Shown: positions 1-6,003, numbered from the stretch's first letter. The stretch: DNA of 6,859 bases from Dehalococcoidia bacterium (GCA_030691775.1 JAUYDN010000070.1:1-6859); one strand, 5' to 3'. Notes: generated by a model not told the origin, from the letters alone. Numbers and translations: made by a program.

Positions 1-40
1 AGAAATGAAAAGCATTCTTCGCAAACACCTTCGGTGTGGT

Positions 41-805
41 TCACTTTACAAAACTCAAAACACTGCTCGGTGAGGTAGCATTGGGTGGTCTGTAGGTACG
101 CCTGAGGCGGAACAAGCCAGTTTCGTGAATCAACTGCATCATCGGCACGTCTCCCCAGTGCATCGGGAAAACGGAGAGAAAGCCGTTGGGCTTGAGGACG
201 CGGTACGCCTCTTTCAACAGTCTTTGTTTATCTTTAATATCATGCATCACGTCGAAAATCAGGACAGCGTCAAGACTGCCCGCAGGCAAATTAATGGCGA
301 CACTATCGGGGTTCTGCAGGATTGTCTCCACGTTATGTAGACCTGATTCGGCGACCCTTTCCCGCACACGTTCCAGGGCACGCACGCGCACATCCAGGGC
401 ATACACCTTGCCGCTCTCTCCGACAACACGCGCGCAGGCAACCGTGAAAATTCCCGGTCCGCACCCGTAATCCAACACACGCTGACCAGCCTTAACGCCG
501 ATGGTCTTGAGTACATCTGTGGTATGCGTGTGAAGCCAGTCGCGCACCGCCATTTCGCCCGGCAGGGTCACCGGCATACGCGAGACGCGGATAGTATTGC
601 CTTCGAGAGGTGTACCATCGAGTTTCCTGATTGCATCCTCCGCGACTCCATCCGCCACCCGAGCAATCGCATACCCACGCGGTTCACCGCTCTGAAGGTC
701 GTGGATTATCTCTATGGAATCGACCGTTACCGCACCGCGGATAAACTTGAGAAGTGTAGCATCGTCAATACTGCGCGCCAGTCCGCTGATATACAATTGC
801 TCCAT
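41..805 (-). CDS. RRM domain fused to class I SAM-dependent methyltransferase
   Basis: A 254-residue protein with two domains. Residues about 2-78 read as an RNA recognition motif: an RNP2-like strand LYISGL (4-9) and an RNP1-like strand RGYAIARV (43-50), ending in TIRVSRM. The usual second aromatic of RNP1 is Ile47, so RNA binding may be weaker than normal. Residues about 85-254 are a Rossmann-fold methyltransferase: SAM motif VLDYGCGPG (110-118), the acidic ribose-binding end of strand 2 at D138 (YALD), strand 4 LDAVLIFDVMHD (178-189), and LKPNGFLSV (204-212). There is no NPPY/DPPY motif, so it resembles UbiE/type-11 enzymes acting on small molecules or carbonyl/acidic groups more than base N-methylases. 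The substrate is unknown. The ATG lies 18 nt after the stop of the DinB gene on the same strand, with only a poor ribosome binding site, so expression probably depends on the upstream gene. Both domain calls are firm; targeting of RNA is inference. Confidence 0.88.
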   Translation of the reverse strand: MEQLYISGLARSIDDATLLKFIRGAVTVDSIEIIHDLQSGEPRGYAIARVADGVAEDAIRKLDGTPLEGNTIRVSRMPVTLPGEMAVRDWLHTHTTDVLKTIGVKAGQRVLDYGCGPGIFTVACARVVGESGKVYALDVRVRALERVRERVAESGLHNVETILQNPDSVAINLPAGSLDAVLIFDVMHDIKDKQRLLKEAYRVLKPNGFLSVFPMHWGDVPMMQLIHETGLFRLRRTYRPPNATSPSSVLSFVK

Positions 806-823
806 GTTTGCTTCACGCCCGCG

Positions 824-1336
824 CTATCTCGCCGCACCCATACCCTGCATTCCTTTTACGTAGCGGATTTCTCCGAGGTGCCACCAGCCGTGCGCGATGA
901 GGAAATTGGCGACCATCACCGCGATAGTGAAGTTGGGACGCTCCGGGTTGGGAGCGAAATCCAGCTTATCTTCATCCAGCGACCCGATGTAGGCATCCGT
1001 ATTGCGGAAGACCTTCTCAGCGTAAGCAATCACCTGGTCGATGGGAAGCTGGGCGGCTTTATCCACGTCCGGCTCCTGGAAGCCCGTGCCATACACTTTA
1101 GCGTCCAGCCCCAGCTTTTCAAACCAGCGGTCTTCTTCCCAAACCGATGTTTTCTTCGTCCAGTTGCTGACCATCGTATCTTCGACACGCACGGTGTGCC
1201 AGAAAAGAAACCCGACCGGATTCGTCTTGGGCGCCGGTTTCCAGGCAAGCTGTTCTTTAGTGAGCGCCTTGACATCGTTGACCATCGCAGTGTGCATACC
1301 ATTAACAGTGAGCTGTATGAACGGAATCGCTTTCAC
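824..1336 (-). CDS. DinB-fold family protein
   Basis: A 170-residue protein of the DinB/YfiT-like four-helix-bundle superfamily, of normal length. The sequence shows the spaced histidines that bind a divalent metal in this fold: H47 in FWHTVRVED, and H149 and H153 in LIAHGWWHLGEIRYVKGM, the last matching the typical C-terminal HxxxHxxE helix. Family members are damage-inducible proteins of unclear function or thiol-dependent transferases and isomerases; nothing here decides between these. The start is GTG: it is preceded by GGGAGGA with a 5-7 nt spacer, a near-ideal ribosome binding site, and there is no better ATG. A promoter-like pair lies 38-66 nt upstream. It is the first gene of a likely two-gene operon with the RRM-methyltransferase. 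No signal peptide or membrane segment is seen, so it should be cytoplasmic. Confidence 0.85.
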   Translation of the reverse strand: MKAIPFIQLTVNGMHTAMVNDVKALTKEQLAWKPAPKTNPVGFLFWHTVRVEDTMVSNWTKKTSVWEEDRWFEKLGLDAKVYGTGFQEPDVDKAAQLPIDQVIAYAEKVFRNTDAYIGSLDEDKLDFAPNPERPNFTIAVMVANFLIAHGWWHLGEIRYVKGMQGMGAAR

Positions 1337-1373
1337 TTAAATCCTCCCTCGTTAATTGTTTCTCCGTTCTGCT

Positions 1374-1402
1374 ATGTTAGCAACACGGGCTTTTAGAGTC
1401 AA
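1374..1402 (-). promoter_or_regulatory. Sigma70-type promoter for the DinB/RRM-methyltransferase unit
   Basis: Read on the minus strand, TTGACT (1402-1397) is followed after exactly 17 nt by TAACAT (1379-1374). The -35 matches the consensus at five of six positions and the -10 at four of six. Transcription would begin near 1367 and leave a leader of about 30 nt containing the strong GGGAGGA site before the GTG start. This is a pattern match only. Confidence 0.5.
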
Positions 1403-1627
1403 GAAATCATTGCTATCCAGTATAATCGGAATTCGTGGTTTTTGACCAGCTTCTTGTGCGTGAGAGCCAGTTCTTGGTAGGATTCTCATTCCCCACCCCC
1501 TGTTTGTGGGATTTATAAGGTTATAGTTGGCGTGTACTGTCCAAAACGCTGGTAAGAAAACGTGTTCGGATGATGTAGAGATAAAGGTATTTACAGGGGT
1601 GAAGTGGGGCTCGGGGAGCAGTGAGTG

Positions 1628-1648
1628 TAAGAGGATGCAATCCTCTTA
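1628..1648. repeat. Perfect 9-bp hairpin with a GCA loop
   Basis: TAAGAGGAT (1628-1636) is the exact reverse complement of ATCCTCTTA (1640-1648), with a 3-nt loop. A short run of T follows (1650-1653). No gene reads into it from either side, so a terminator role is not expected. It lies 8 nt from the next hairpin and may be part of the same dispersed element. Confidence 0.55.
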
Positions 1649-1656
1649 ATTTTATG

Positions 1657-1684
1657 CCCTCTCCCTCCGTTTCAAGGGAGAGGG
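1657..1684. repeat. REP-like palindrome of the CCCTCTCCC...GGGAGAGGG type
   Basis: CCCTCTCCCT (1657-1666) pairs perfectly with AGGGAGAGGG (1675-1684) around an 8-nt loop, and is followed by a GGGTGAGAGTG tail (1690-1700). Palindromes of this form with a GGGTGAG-like tail occur as dispersed intergenic repeats in many bacterial genomes. The hairpin is seen directly; its status as a multicopy element is from general knowledge and was not checked in this genome. Confidence 0.6.
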
Positions 1685-1754
1685 ACAAAGGGTGAGAGTG
1701 ATTGTAGGAGAAGAAGTACTGCCAAATACCGAAAAGCAGTGAGTTTTATTTATT

Positions 1755-1804
1755 TCTGGATACCAGCCGGAGTTTACCCCGTACTCTGGATACGGGGCTG
1801 GTAT
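1755..1804. repeat. Compound palindrome with internal TCTGGATAC direct repeat
   Basis: The outer arms ATACCAG (1760-1766) and CTGGTAT (1798-1804) enclose the inner arms CCCCGTA (1777-1783) and TACGGGG (1791-1797), giving a long stem with a 10-nt one-sided bulge and a 7-nt loop. The sequence TCTGGATAC occurs twice, at 1755-1763 and 1785-1793, exactly 30 nt apart, and the element ends in TATGACA. It resembles the widespread intergenic repeats that begin CTGGAT and end GGTATGACA or GGAATGACA. It may be two copies of such a unit, one nested or degenerate. Confidence 0.6.
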
Positions 1805-1903
1805 GACAAGGTAACAATGATGTGTGGGTCGTACTGCTACAAGTTGGCATCTTTAAAAATGCTCAACCTATCCTGGACAAGGATGTCAAGAAATAGAAAA
1901 TCG

Positions 1904-1931
1904 TCAGCAATCAGCTTTCAGCAATCAGCCA
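1904..1931. repeat. Tandem heptad repeat, four TCAGCNN units
   Basis: Four consecutive 7-bp units all begin TCAGC; the last two bases are AA, TT, AA and CA in turn. The pattern also reads as a 12-nt sequence TCAGCAATCAGC repeated with a 14-nt period (1904-1915 and 1918-1929). Heptad arrays of this kind are known short tandem repeats in several bacterial groups. It ends 17 nt before the -35 box of the next operon. Confidence 0.7.
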
Positions 1932-1948
1932 TTAAATATGAGCACTTT

Positions 1949-1978
1949 TTGACAGCCACTCTTTCGTATCTTTACAAT
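1949..1978 (+). promoter_or_regulatory. Sigma70-type promoter for the M28-like/sulfatase-like operon
   Basis: A perfect TTGACA (1949-1954) is followed after 18 nt by TACAAT (1973-1978), five of six matches to the -10 consensus. Transcription would start near 1985, leaving a leader of about 20 nt that contains the GGAGG at 1994-1998 before the TTG start. Position and match are both good; there is no experimental support. Confidence 0.6.
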
Positions 1979-2004
1979 AAGGCAGTTATTCATGGAGGTT
2001 ATTA

Positions 2005-3225
2005 TTGGCAATTCCAGATTACCTGTCCGGCATCCGTCTCTTTAAGGATGTAGAAAAATACGTTTCGTTCGGGGAGCACCGCACCGGGTCTGCGGGTGAA
2101 TCAGCCGCCACGGAATGGATTGCTGACGAGCTAGAAAAGGCGGGGTTAAAGACCAGCCGGCAGGAAATCACCCTGCGCCAGTTTTGCATCCGCGAGAGCC
2201 GTCTCACTATCGGTAACCGGTCCGTGCAGTGTTTCCCCTGGTGGTTTCCGCATGGTACCGGTCCGGTTCCTCTTTCCGCGCGCCTGGCGCATCTTGACGC
2301 AGGACTGGAGGATTTGAAAAACAGAATCGCTCTCGTGCGGCAACAGGGACGCTGGGTGTCACCGCGTTTCCGGGTAGAGGTGGAGAAAATGGTCAGGGAT
2401 ATAGCCGAGACTGGCGCGCGGGCGGTCATCTTTATCAGCGAAAGTCCGTCCGGAGAGCTTGTCGCCGTAAATACCGGCGAACACGTGGAGCCATGGCCTG
2501 TGCCCGTTGTGCTGGTGGGACCGAAGGATGAACATGTACTGGTCCAAGCCGGACGGGAAGACACGGCGGTCACCTTAATGGTGGATGGGCTTGTTGACCC
2601 GCAGACACACTCTGAAAACATTTTCGGGAGGTGGGGTGATGATAAGAACATCATCGTGGTCTCCACTCCCAAAAGCGGCTGGTTCACCTGCGGCGGCGAG
2701 CGCGGTCCCGGCATCGCTATCGTCCTCGCACTCGCACGGTGGGTCGGTCAACGACAACCGCAAGCAAGTTACTGGCTGGACTTCAATACCGGTCACGAAC
2801 TGCATAACCTGGGCACGCGCGAATTTCTGCGGGAAGCCGCGCCGGAGGCAGGCAATGTACGGTTCTGGCTCCATCTGGGCGCTAATATCGCCACCTGGCG
2901 ATATGAACAGACGGAGACAGGCTTGCGCCGGTTCACTGACCCTGCTAAATATCCGGTCATAGTCAGCCACGATGAGATTATGCCACTGGTAAAAAACGCT
3001 TTCAGCCACATCCCGGAAGTGAAACCACGCCTGGGCGCGGGTGTCGGTGAGTTTGGACCGGTGGTGGAAGCGGGATACCGCGGCTTTGGTTTATATGGCG
3101 GACCGTACCACTATTTTCATAGCCCGGATGACGGTCCTCAAGGCACAGCCCCGGAACTGCTGGAACCAGTCATGCTGGCAGTTATTGAAGCACTCGCGAA
3201 TGTGGAGGCATCAACGGCGGAATAA
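2005..3225 (+). CDS. M28-family-like protein with altered metal site
   Basis: A 406-residue protein whose overall plan fits M28 peptidases: an N-terminal lid segment with HRTGSAGESAATEWIADEL (25-43), an inserted protease-associated-like region (about 60-200, with VRQQGRW and ARAVIFIS), then the alpha/beta catalytic region from about 204. The catalytic motifs are changed. Where M28 enzymes have HxD, this has PKS (222-224); the bridging Asp appears as E232 (GGERGPG); the Glu-Glu pair is H264-E265 (TGHELHNLG); the later Asp motif is HLGANIA (290-296); the last His region is kept as YHYFHSPDD (368-376). It may be a non-peptidase homologue or use a different metal geometry. TTG is chosen as start because GGAGG lies 6 nt upstream; an ATG at 1992 is out of frame. 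No signal peptide is seen. It is the first gene of an operon with the next. Confidence 0.8.
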   Translation: MAIPDYLSGIRLFKDVEKYVSFGEHRTGSAGESAATEWIADELEKAGLKTSRQEITLRQFCIRESRLTIGNRSVQCFPWWFPHGTGPVPLSARLAHLDAGLEDLKNRIALVRQQGRWVSPRFRVEVEKMVRDIAETGARAVIFISESPSGELVAVNTGEHVEPWPVPVVLVGPKDEHVLVQAGREDTAVTLMVDGLVDPQTHSENIFGRWGDDKNIIVVSTPKSGWFTCGGERGPGIAIVLALARWVGQRQPQASYWLDFNTGHELHNLGTREFLREAAPEAGNVRFWLHLGANIATWRYEQTETGLRRFTDPAKYPVIVSHDEIMPLVKNAFSHIPEVKPRLGAGVGEFGPVVEAGYRGFGLYGGPYHYFHSPDDGPQGTAPELLEPVMLAVIEALANVEASTAE

Positions 3226-3241
3226 ACGCTGGAGGAGAGTT

Positions 3242-4501
3242 ATGAAAATCGACCCTGAACTGGAACAAATACGTAAGATGCGCGGCAAGGATGAAGTGCT
3301 CGCGCCCAACGTGCTGAAAATCGAGCGTTCTAACCCGGTTGCCGGTCCCAGCGGCGTGGTCATTACGGAAGAGGGTCTTGTCGTTGTCGATACCGGCATG
3401 CCGCAGGAGGGTCCCGACCGCGTAAGAAGAATCCGCGAGCATATGCAAGCGCCATTCCACACTATTATTTATTCGCACGGTCACGGCGACCACGTCGGTG
3501 GAATTCACGCTTTCATCGAGGACAACGAAAAGAAAGGTTATCCAGTGCCGCGCATTATCGGGCACGAGCTGGTGGCGAAACGTTTTGATAAATACCGGAT
3601 GCTCGCCGGGCGGAGGCGTTATATCGGGATGCTCCAGTTCCCGACCCCAGAAATGCTCGAAGCCAGCGAAGGATGGCAACGGAACCGTCGCGAGTACCAG
3701 TACGTCTACCCGGACACCACGTTCTCCAGTTATATGGATTTCAAGCTCGGTGGTTTCACCTTCCAACTCTTCCATGCCCCGGCGGAAACGGACGACACTA
3801 TCTGGGTATGGGTGCCGGAGCGCAAGCTGGCAATGCTCGGCGATTTGCTCATCGGCGGTTGCCCCAACACCGGCAACCCGCTCAAGGAACAGCGCTATAC
3901 GCTGGAGTGGGCTGAGGCACTGGAAAAGATTGCCGAAAAGCAACCCGATTTCATCATCGCCGGACCGGGAGCTTTGCGCGGCAGGTTGGCGGTAGAGCGC
4001 TGTCAAAAAGCTGCCCGTTTGCTCCGTTTCATCCAGGATGAGGTCGTGCGCTTGCTGAATGAAGGCAAATGGATTGAAGACATCCTCGCAGAAGTAAAAC
4101 TACCGCAAGACCTGGCGGAAGACCCCTGGCTCCAGGGAACTTACGGACACCCTGTCTTTGTCATCCATGATGTATACCGGCGCTACACCGGCTGGTATGA
4201 TGGTAATCCAGGTGAGCTGTTTCCCTCGCCCAGCGCGGAAGTTGCCGCCGAGATTATCGAGCTGGTAAACCCGGAGCGGCTGCTTGAACGCGCCCGTCAG
4301 CTCCAGGGGAACGGTAGTACACAGCTGGCTCTGCACGTTACCGACTTCGTCGTCAAAGGTTGCAAAGACACGAAAATATTCAAAGAAGCGATGCTATTAA
4401 AAGCCGGGTTACTGGAAAAACGTGCCGGTGAAGTGGGTAACTTCATCGCCGGGAACATCATGCGCACCAGCGCGGCACTGTTGAGAAAGGATTCATCCTG
4501 A
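3242..4501 (+). CDS. Metallo-beta-lactamase-fold hydrolase, alkyl-sulfatase-like
   Basis: A 419-residue protein. The N-terminal half is a metallo-beta-lactamase fold: strand GLVVVDTGMP (45-54), the zinc motif HGHGDH (79-84), H108 in IIGHE, and an acidic metal region APAETDD (179-185) with LGD (199-201), the pattern of type III (SdsA-type) alkyl sulfatases. The C-terminal half carries the family hallmark HDVYRRYTGWYDGNPGELFP (309-328) of the alkyl sulfatase dimerisation domain, then helical sequence rich in LLERARQLQG and KAGLLEK. Full SdsA enzymes are about 650 residues, with a signal peptide and an SCP2-like C-terminal domain; both are absent, so this is a short cytoplasmic form whose substrate may not be an alkyl sulfate. 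The ATG at 3242 follows GGAGG by 6 nt and lies 16 nt after the previous stop; the reading frame stays open to 3041, but that part overlaps the upstream gene. Confidence 0.87.
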   Translation: MKIDPELEQIRKMRGKDEVLAPNVLKIERSNPVAGPSGVVITEEGLVVVDTGMPQEGPDRVRRIREHMQAPFHTIIYSHGHGDHVGGIHAFIEDNEKKGYPVPRIIGHELVAKRFDKYRMLAGRRRYIGMLQFPTPEMLEASEGWQRNRREYQYVYPDTTFSSYMDFKLGGFTFQLFHAPAETDDTIWVWVPERKLAMLGDLLIGGCPNTGNPLKEQRYTLEWAEALEKIAEKQPDFIIAGPGALRGRLAVERCQKAARLLRFIQDEVVRLLNEGKWIEDILAEVKLPQDLAEDPWLQGTYGHPVFVIHDVYRRYTGWYDGNPGELFPSPSAEVAAEIIELVNPERLLERARQLQGNGSTQLALHVTDFVVKGCKDTKIFKEAMLLKAGLLEKRAGEVGNFIAGNIMRTSAALLRKDSS

Positions 4502-4537
4502 AGGGCTTATCCAGAAACAAGCGGGCAAGTAAAACTG

Positions 4538-5395
4538 TCAGTCAATCAGTCTCGCTATGGCAATGCCCTGCTCCCCGGCCACCGAATACAGCAGGTAAGT
4601 TTCATTACTTTCCTGGTAGATGCATGGGTCGCGCAGTTGTCTCACCGGTTCCGGTGCCCAACCCCTCTCTGATGATACGAGCGGAAGTTTTACCCCTTCG
4701 TAATCATATTCCGGCTCCAGTATCGTGACTGCCGGCGATTCTTTCCACTGCATCCAGTCGGGAGCGAGGTCGATGGTCGAGAGGAGTATCCTCTCCGGCG
4801 CATCACCTGCGTTACTGTAGAAGACCTGGAGCGTGGCGCCCTTGAGACGCAATGCCGCGTGACGCATATTTTGACTGAAAAGGACGGGCCCACGCTCAAA
4901 GCCGGTAACCGCATTCTTTGCCCGGTAGAATATTCCCGGCATTCCTAATGCGTAATAATAACCACTCCAATGAAAGACCCGCAGATACGAGCCCGCCAGT
5001 ATTTCAGGAAGAGCCTGGAACCTGATACCATCCGTGGATACTGCTACCCTGGTCCGCTGGCGCTCTCCCGGCACCTGTCCGTGGTAATACATCCGGATTT
5101 CATGTTTTTCATTATCCATGTGCACGTCAGGCGAAGCGATATGGTCTACGAAATATGAATCCGCCAGGTGCAGTGTACCCGGTTCATGGATACGCCATGG
5201 TCCTTCAAGCCGGTCGGCAAAAGCGAGACGTATGAAATCACCCTTATGATGGGCGAAGTAGAGGTAATATTTCCCCGGCGGGTCACTTATCCAACCGGGT
5301 ACACGAATGAGCGAGGGTCCGTTGATGTTGGCGCCTATGGTACGCGACAGACCCGGGTGGATGATTGGATTCTTGGAAAACCGCTCGATTTTCAT
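4538..5395 (-). CDS. Five-bladed beta-propeller protein, GH43-like
   Basis: A 285-residue protein whose sequence repeats the blade pattern of glycoside hydrolase families 43/32/68 and their relatives: blades around residues 25-70 (NGPSLIRVPGW, KYYLYFAHH, RLAFADRLEGPW), 85-127 (IASPDVHMD, RVAVSTDGIRF), 137-170, 177-217 (ALRLKGATLQVFYSN) and 254-283 (LRDPCIYQ, TYLLYSVAGEQGIAIARL). Candidate catalytic acids are D90 and D256, but the first-blade Asp typical of GH43 is replaced by N25-GPS, so activity is unproven. No signal peptide is seen, which is odd for an enzyme on external polysaccharide and suggests an intracellular oligosaccharide or a binding role. Its ATG overlaps the TGA of the UspA gene (ATGA) and has no ribosome binding site of its own, so translation is probably coupled. 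Confidence 0.75.
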   Translation of the reverse strand: MKIERFSKNPIIHPGLSRTIGANINGPSLIRVPGWISDPPGKYYLYFAHHKGDFIRLAFADRLEGPWRIHEPGTLHLADSYFVDHIASPDVHMDNEKHEIRMYYHGQVPGERQRTRVAVSTDGIRFQALPEILAGSYLRVFHWSGYYYALGMPGIFYRAKNAVTGFERGPVLFSQNMRHAALRLKGATLQVFYSNAGDAPERILLSTIDLAPDWMQWKESPAVTILEPEYDYEGVKLPLVSSERGWAPEPVRQLRDPCIYQESNETYLLYSVAGEQGIAIARLID

Positions 5396-5892
5396 TCTGT
5401 AGCATTCGGCTGGGGCTGATTAACGGTTTTCGCATGGACCACCAGGACCGGTATTGTACCACCCCGGACAATTGCGTCCGTGACACTACCCAATTCCGCA
5501 GGTTTGGACCGTCCCCGACCGTGACTCATCATCACGATTAACGAGGCATTGTTTTCCCTGGCAAATTCCATGATAGAAGGTACAGGCATACCCTCCAGAA
5601 CATTACAGGAGACATTGATGCCCTGGTCTCGTAACCCCCTTGCCCAGTTCATCAGGTACCGTTTGGCATGGGCGCTATTCTCAATCTCCCTGGCATGTGC
5701 CTGTGCACCGACTATATCAGCTACCACCCTGCCGCCGGAGCCACCCGGTTTAAGAAAAGAATCATTAGTCCTGGAAAGCACCCGCACCAGCATTACTTCC
5801 GAATTGAACTGGCGGGCGAGTGCCACAGCGTGTGGTAGTGACTGGGCGCTCAAACGCGAGCCGTCCAGAGGAACAACAATGCGTTTGAACAA
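5392..5892 (-). CDS. Universal stress protein, UspA family
   Basis: A 166-residue single-domain Usp. It begins MFKRIVVPLDGS, with D10 at the position that contacts adenine in ATP-binding members, and has the C-terminal loop SHGRGRSKPAELGSV (123-137) followed by IPVLVVH. In the G-2x-G-9x-G(S/T) nucleotide motif the first Gly is Met122, while G125, the exact 9-residue spacing and G135-S136 are kept, so ATP binding is likely but not certain. A Gly-rich insertion (about 49-55) lies in the variable middle region. The start is TTG, supported by AGGAG 6-7 nt upstream. It leads an operon with the beta-propeller gene (4-nt overlap) and is preceded by a strong promoter. The role is presumably stress or energy-state response in the cytoplasm; no partner can be named. 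Confidence 0.9.
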   Translation of the reverse strand: MFKRIVVPLDGSRLSAQSLPHAVALARQFNSEVMLVRVLSRTNDSFLKPGGSGGRVVADIVGAQAHAREIENSAHAKRYLMNWARGLRDQGINVSCNVLEGMPVPSIMEFARENNASLIVMMSHGRGRSKPAELGSVTDAIVRGGTIPVLVVHAKTVNQPQPNATE

Positions 5893-5933
5893 GCTGAGCT
5901 CCTGATTCTGGCAGTCGGTCGGACTAACCGCAT

Positions 5934-5962
5934 ATTATGATTCAAATACTCAACTATGTCAA
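5934..5962 (-). promoter_or_regulatory. Sigma70-type promoter for the UspA operon
   Basis: Read on the minus strand, a perfect TTGACA (5962-5957) is followed after exactly 17 nt by CATAAT (5939-5934), five of six matches. Transcription would start near 5927, about 35 nt before the TTG start of the UspA gene, with AGGAG in the leader. This is the best-matching promoter in the window. Confidence 0.65.
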
Positions 5963-6003
5963 GAAGGTCGTGTGTGGTCTTGCTCAGAAAATCAAGGTCG
6001 ATG

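Larger units (their letters stand above)
1337..2004. other. 668-nt intergenic region with clustered repeats
   Basis: This gap between divergent units carries no supportable gene; the open frames in it have no ribosome binding site and run across repeat sequence. Its left edge holds the promoter of the minus-strand unit and its right edge the promoter of the plus-strand unit. Between them lie a 9-bp hairpin (1628-1648), a 10-bp hairpin (1657-1684), a compound palindrome (1755-1804) and a heptad array (1904-1931), each listed separately. The part from about 1430 to 1620 shows no clear feature apart from one imperfect inverted repeat at 1540-1570. The composition is AT-richer than the genes. Confidence 0.8.

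Noticed and set aside
25..37. Small hairpin ACACC/GGTGT after the methyltransferase stop, as a terminator
   Set aside because: The stem is only 5 bp and the following minus-strand sequence is not a U-tract. It could contribute to termination but cannot be supported.
524..1396. Long plus-strand open frame over the DinB and methyltransferase genes
   Set aside because: It lies antisense to two genes with clear domain motifs, has no ribosome site, and its translation shows no recognisable family pattern.
1421..1426. TATAAT on the plus strand as a promoter
   Set aside because: No -35 box is found at 16-18 nt and no gene follows for nearly 600 nt.
1628..1648. 9-bp hairpin as a rho-independent terminator
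   Set aside because: Neither flanking gene transcribes toward it, and the T-run is short; it fits better as part of the repeat cluster.
1739..2053. Plus-strand open frame of 104 codons in the intergenic region
   Set aside because: It runs through the compound palindrome, the heptad array and the promoter, has no ribosome site, and overlaps the start of the M28-like gene.
3041..3241. N-terminal extension of the sulfatase-like protein
   Set aside because: The extension overlaps the end of the M28-like gene in another frame; the ATG at 3242 has an ideal ribosome site.
3182..4006. Long minus-strand open frame across the sulfatase-like gene
   Set aside because: It is antisense to the zinc-motif-bearing gene and crosses an operon junction; the translation has no domain features.
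4502..4537. Terminator between the convergent sulfatase-like and propeller genes
   Set aside because: Only 4-bp inverted matches are present and there is no T-run; I see no intrinsic terminator here.
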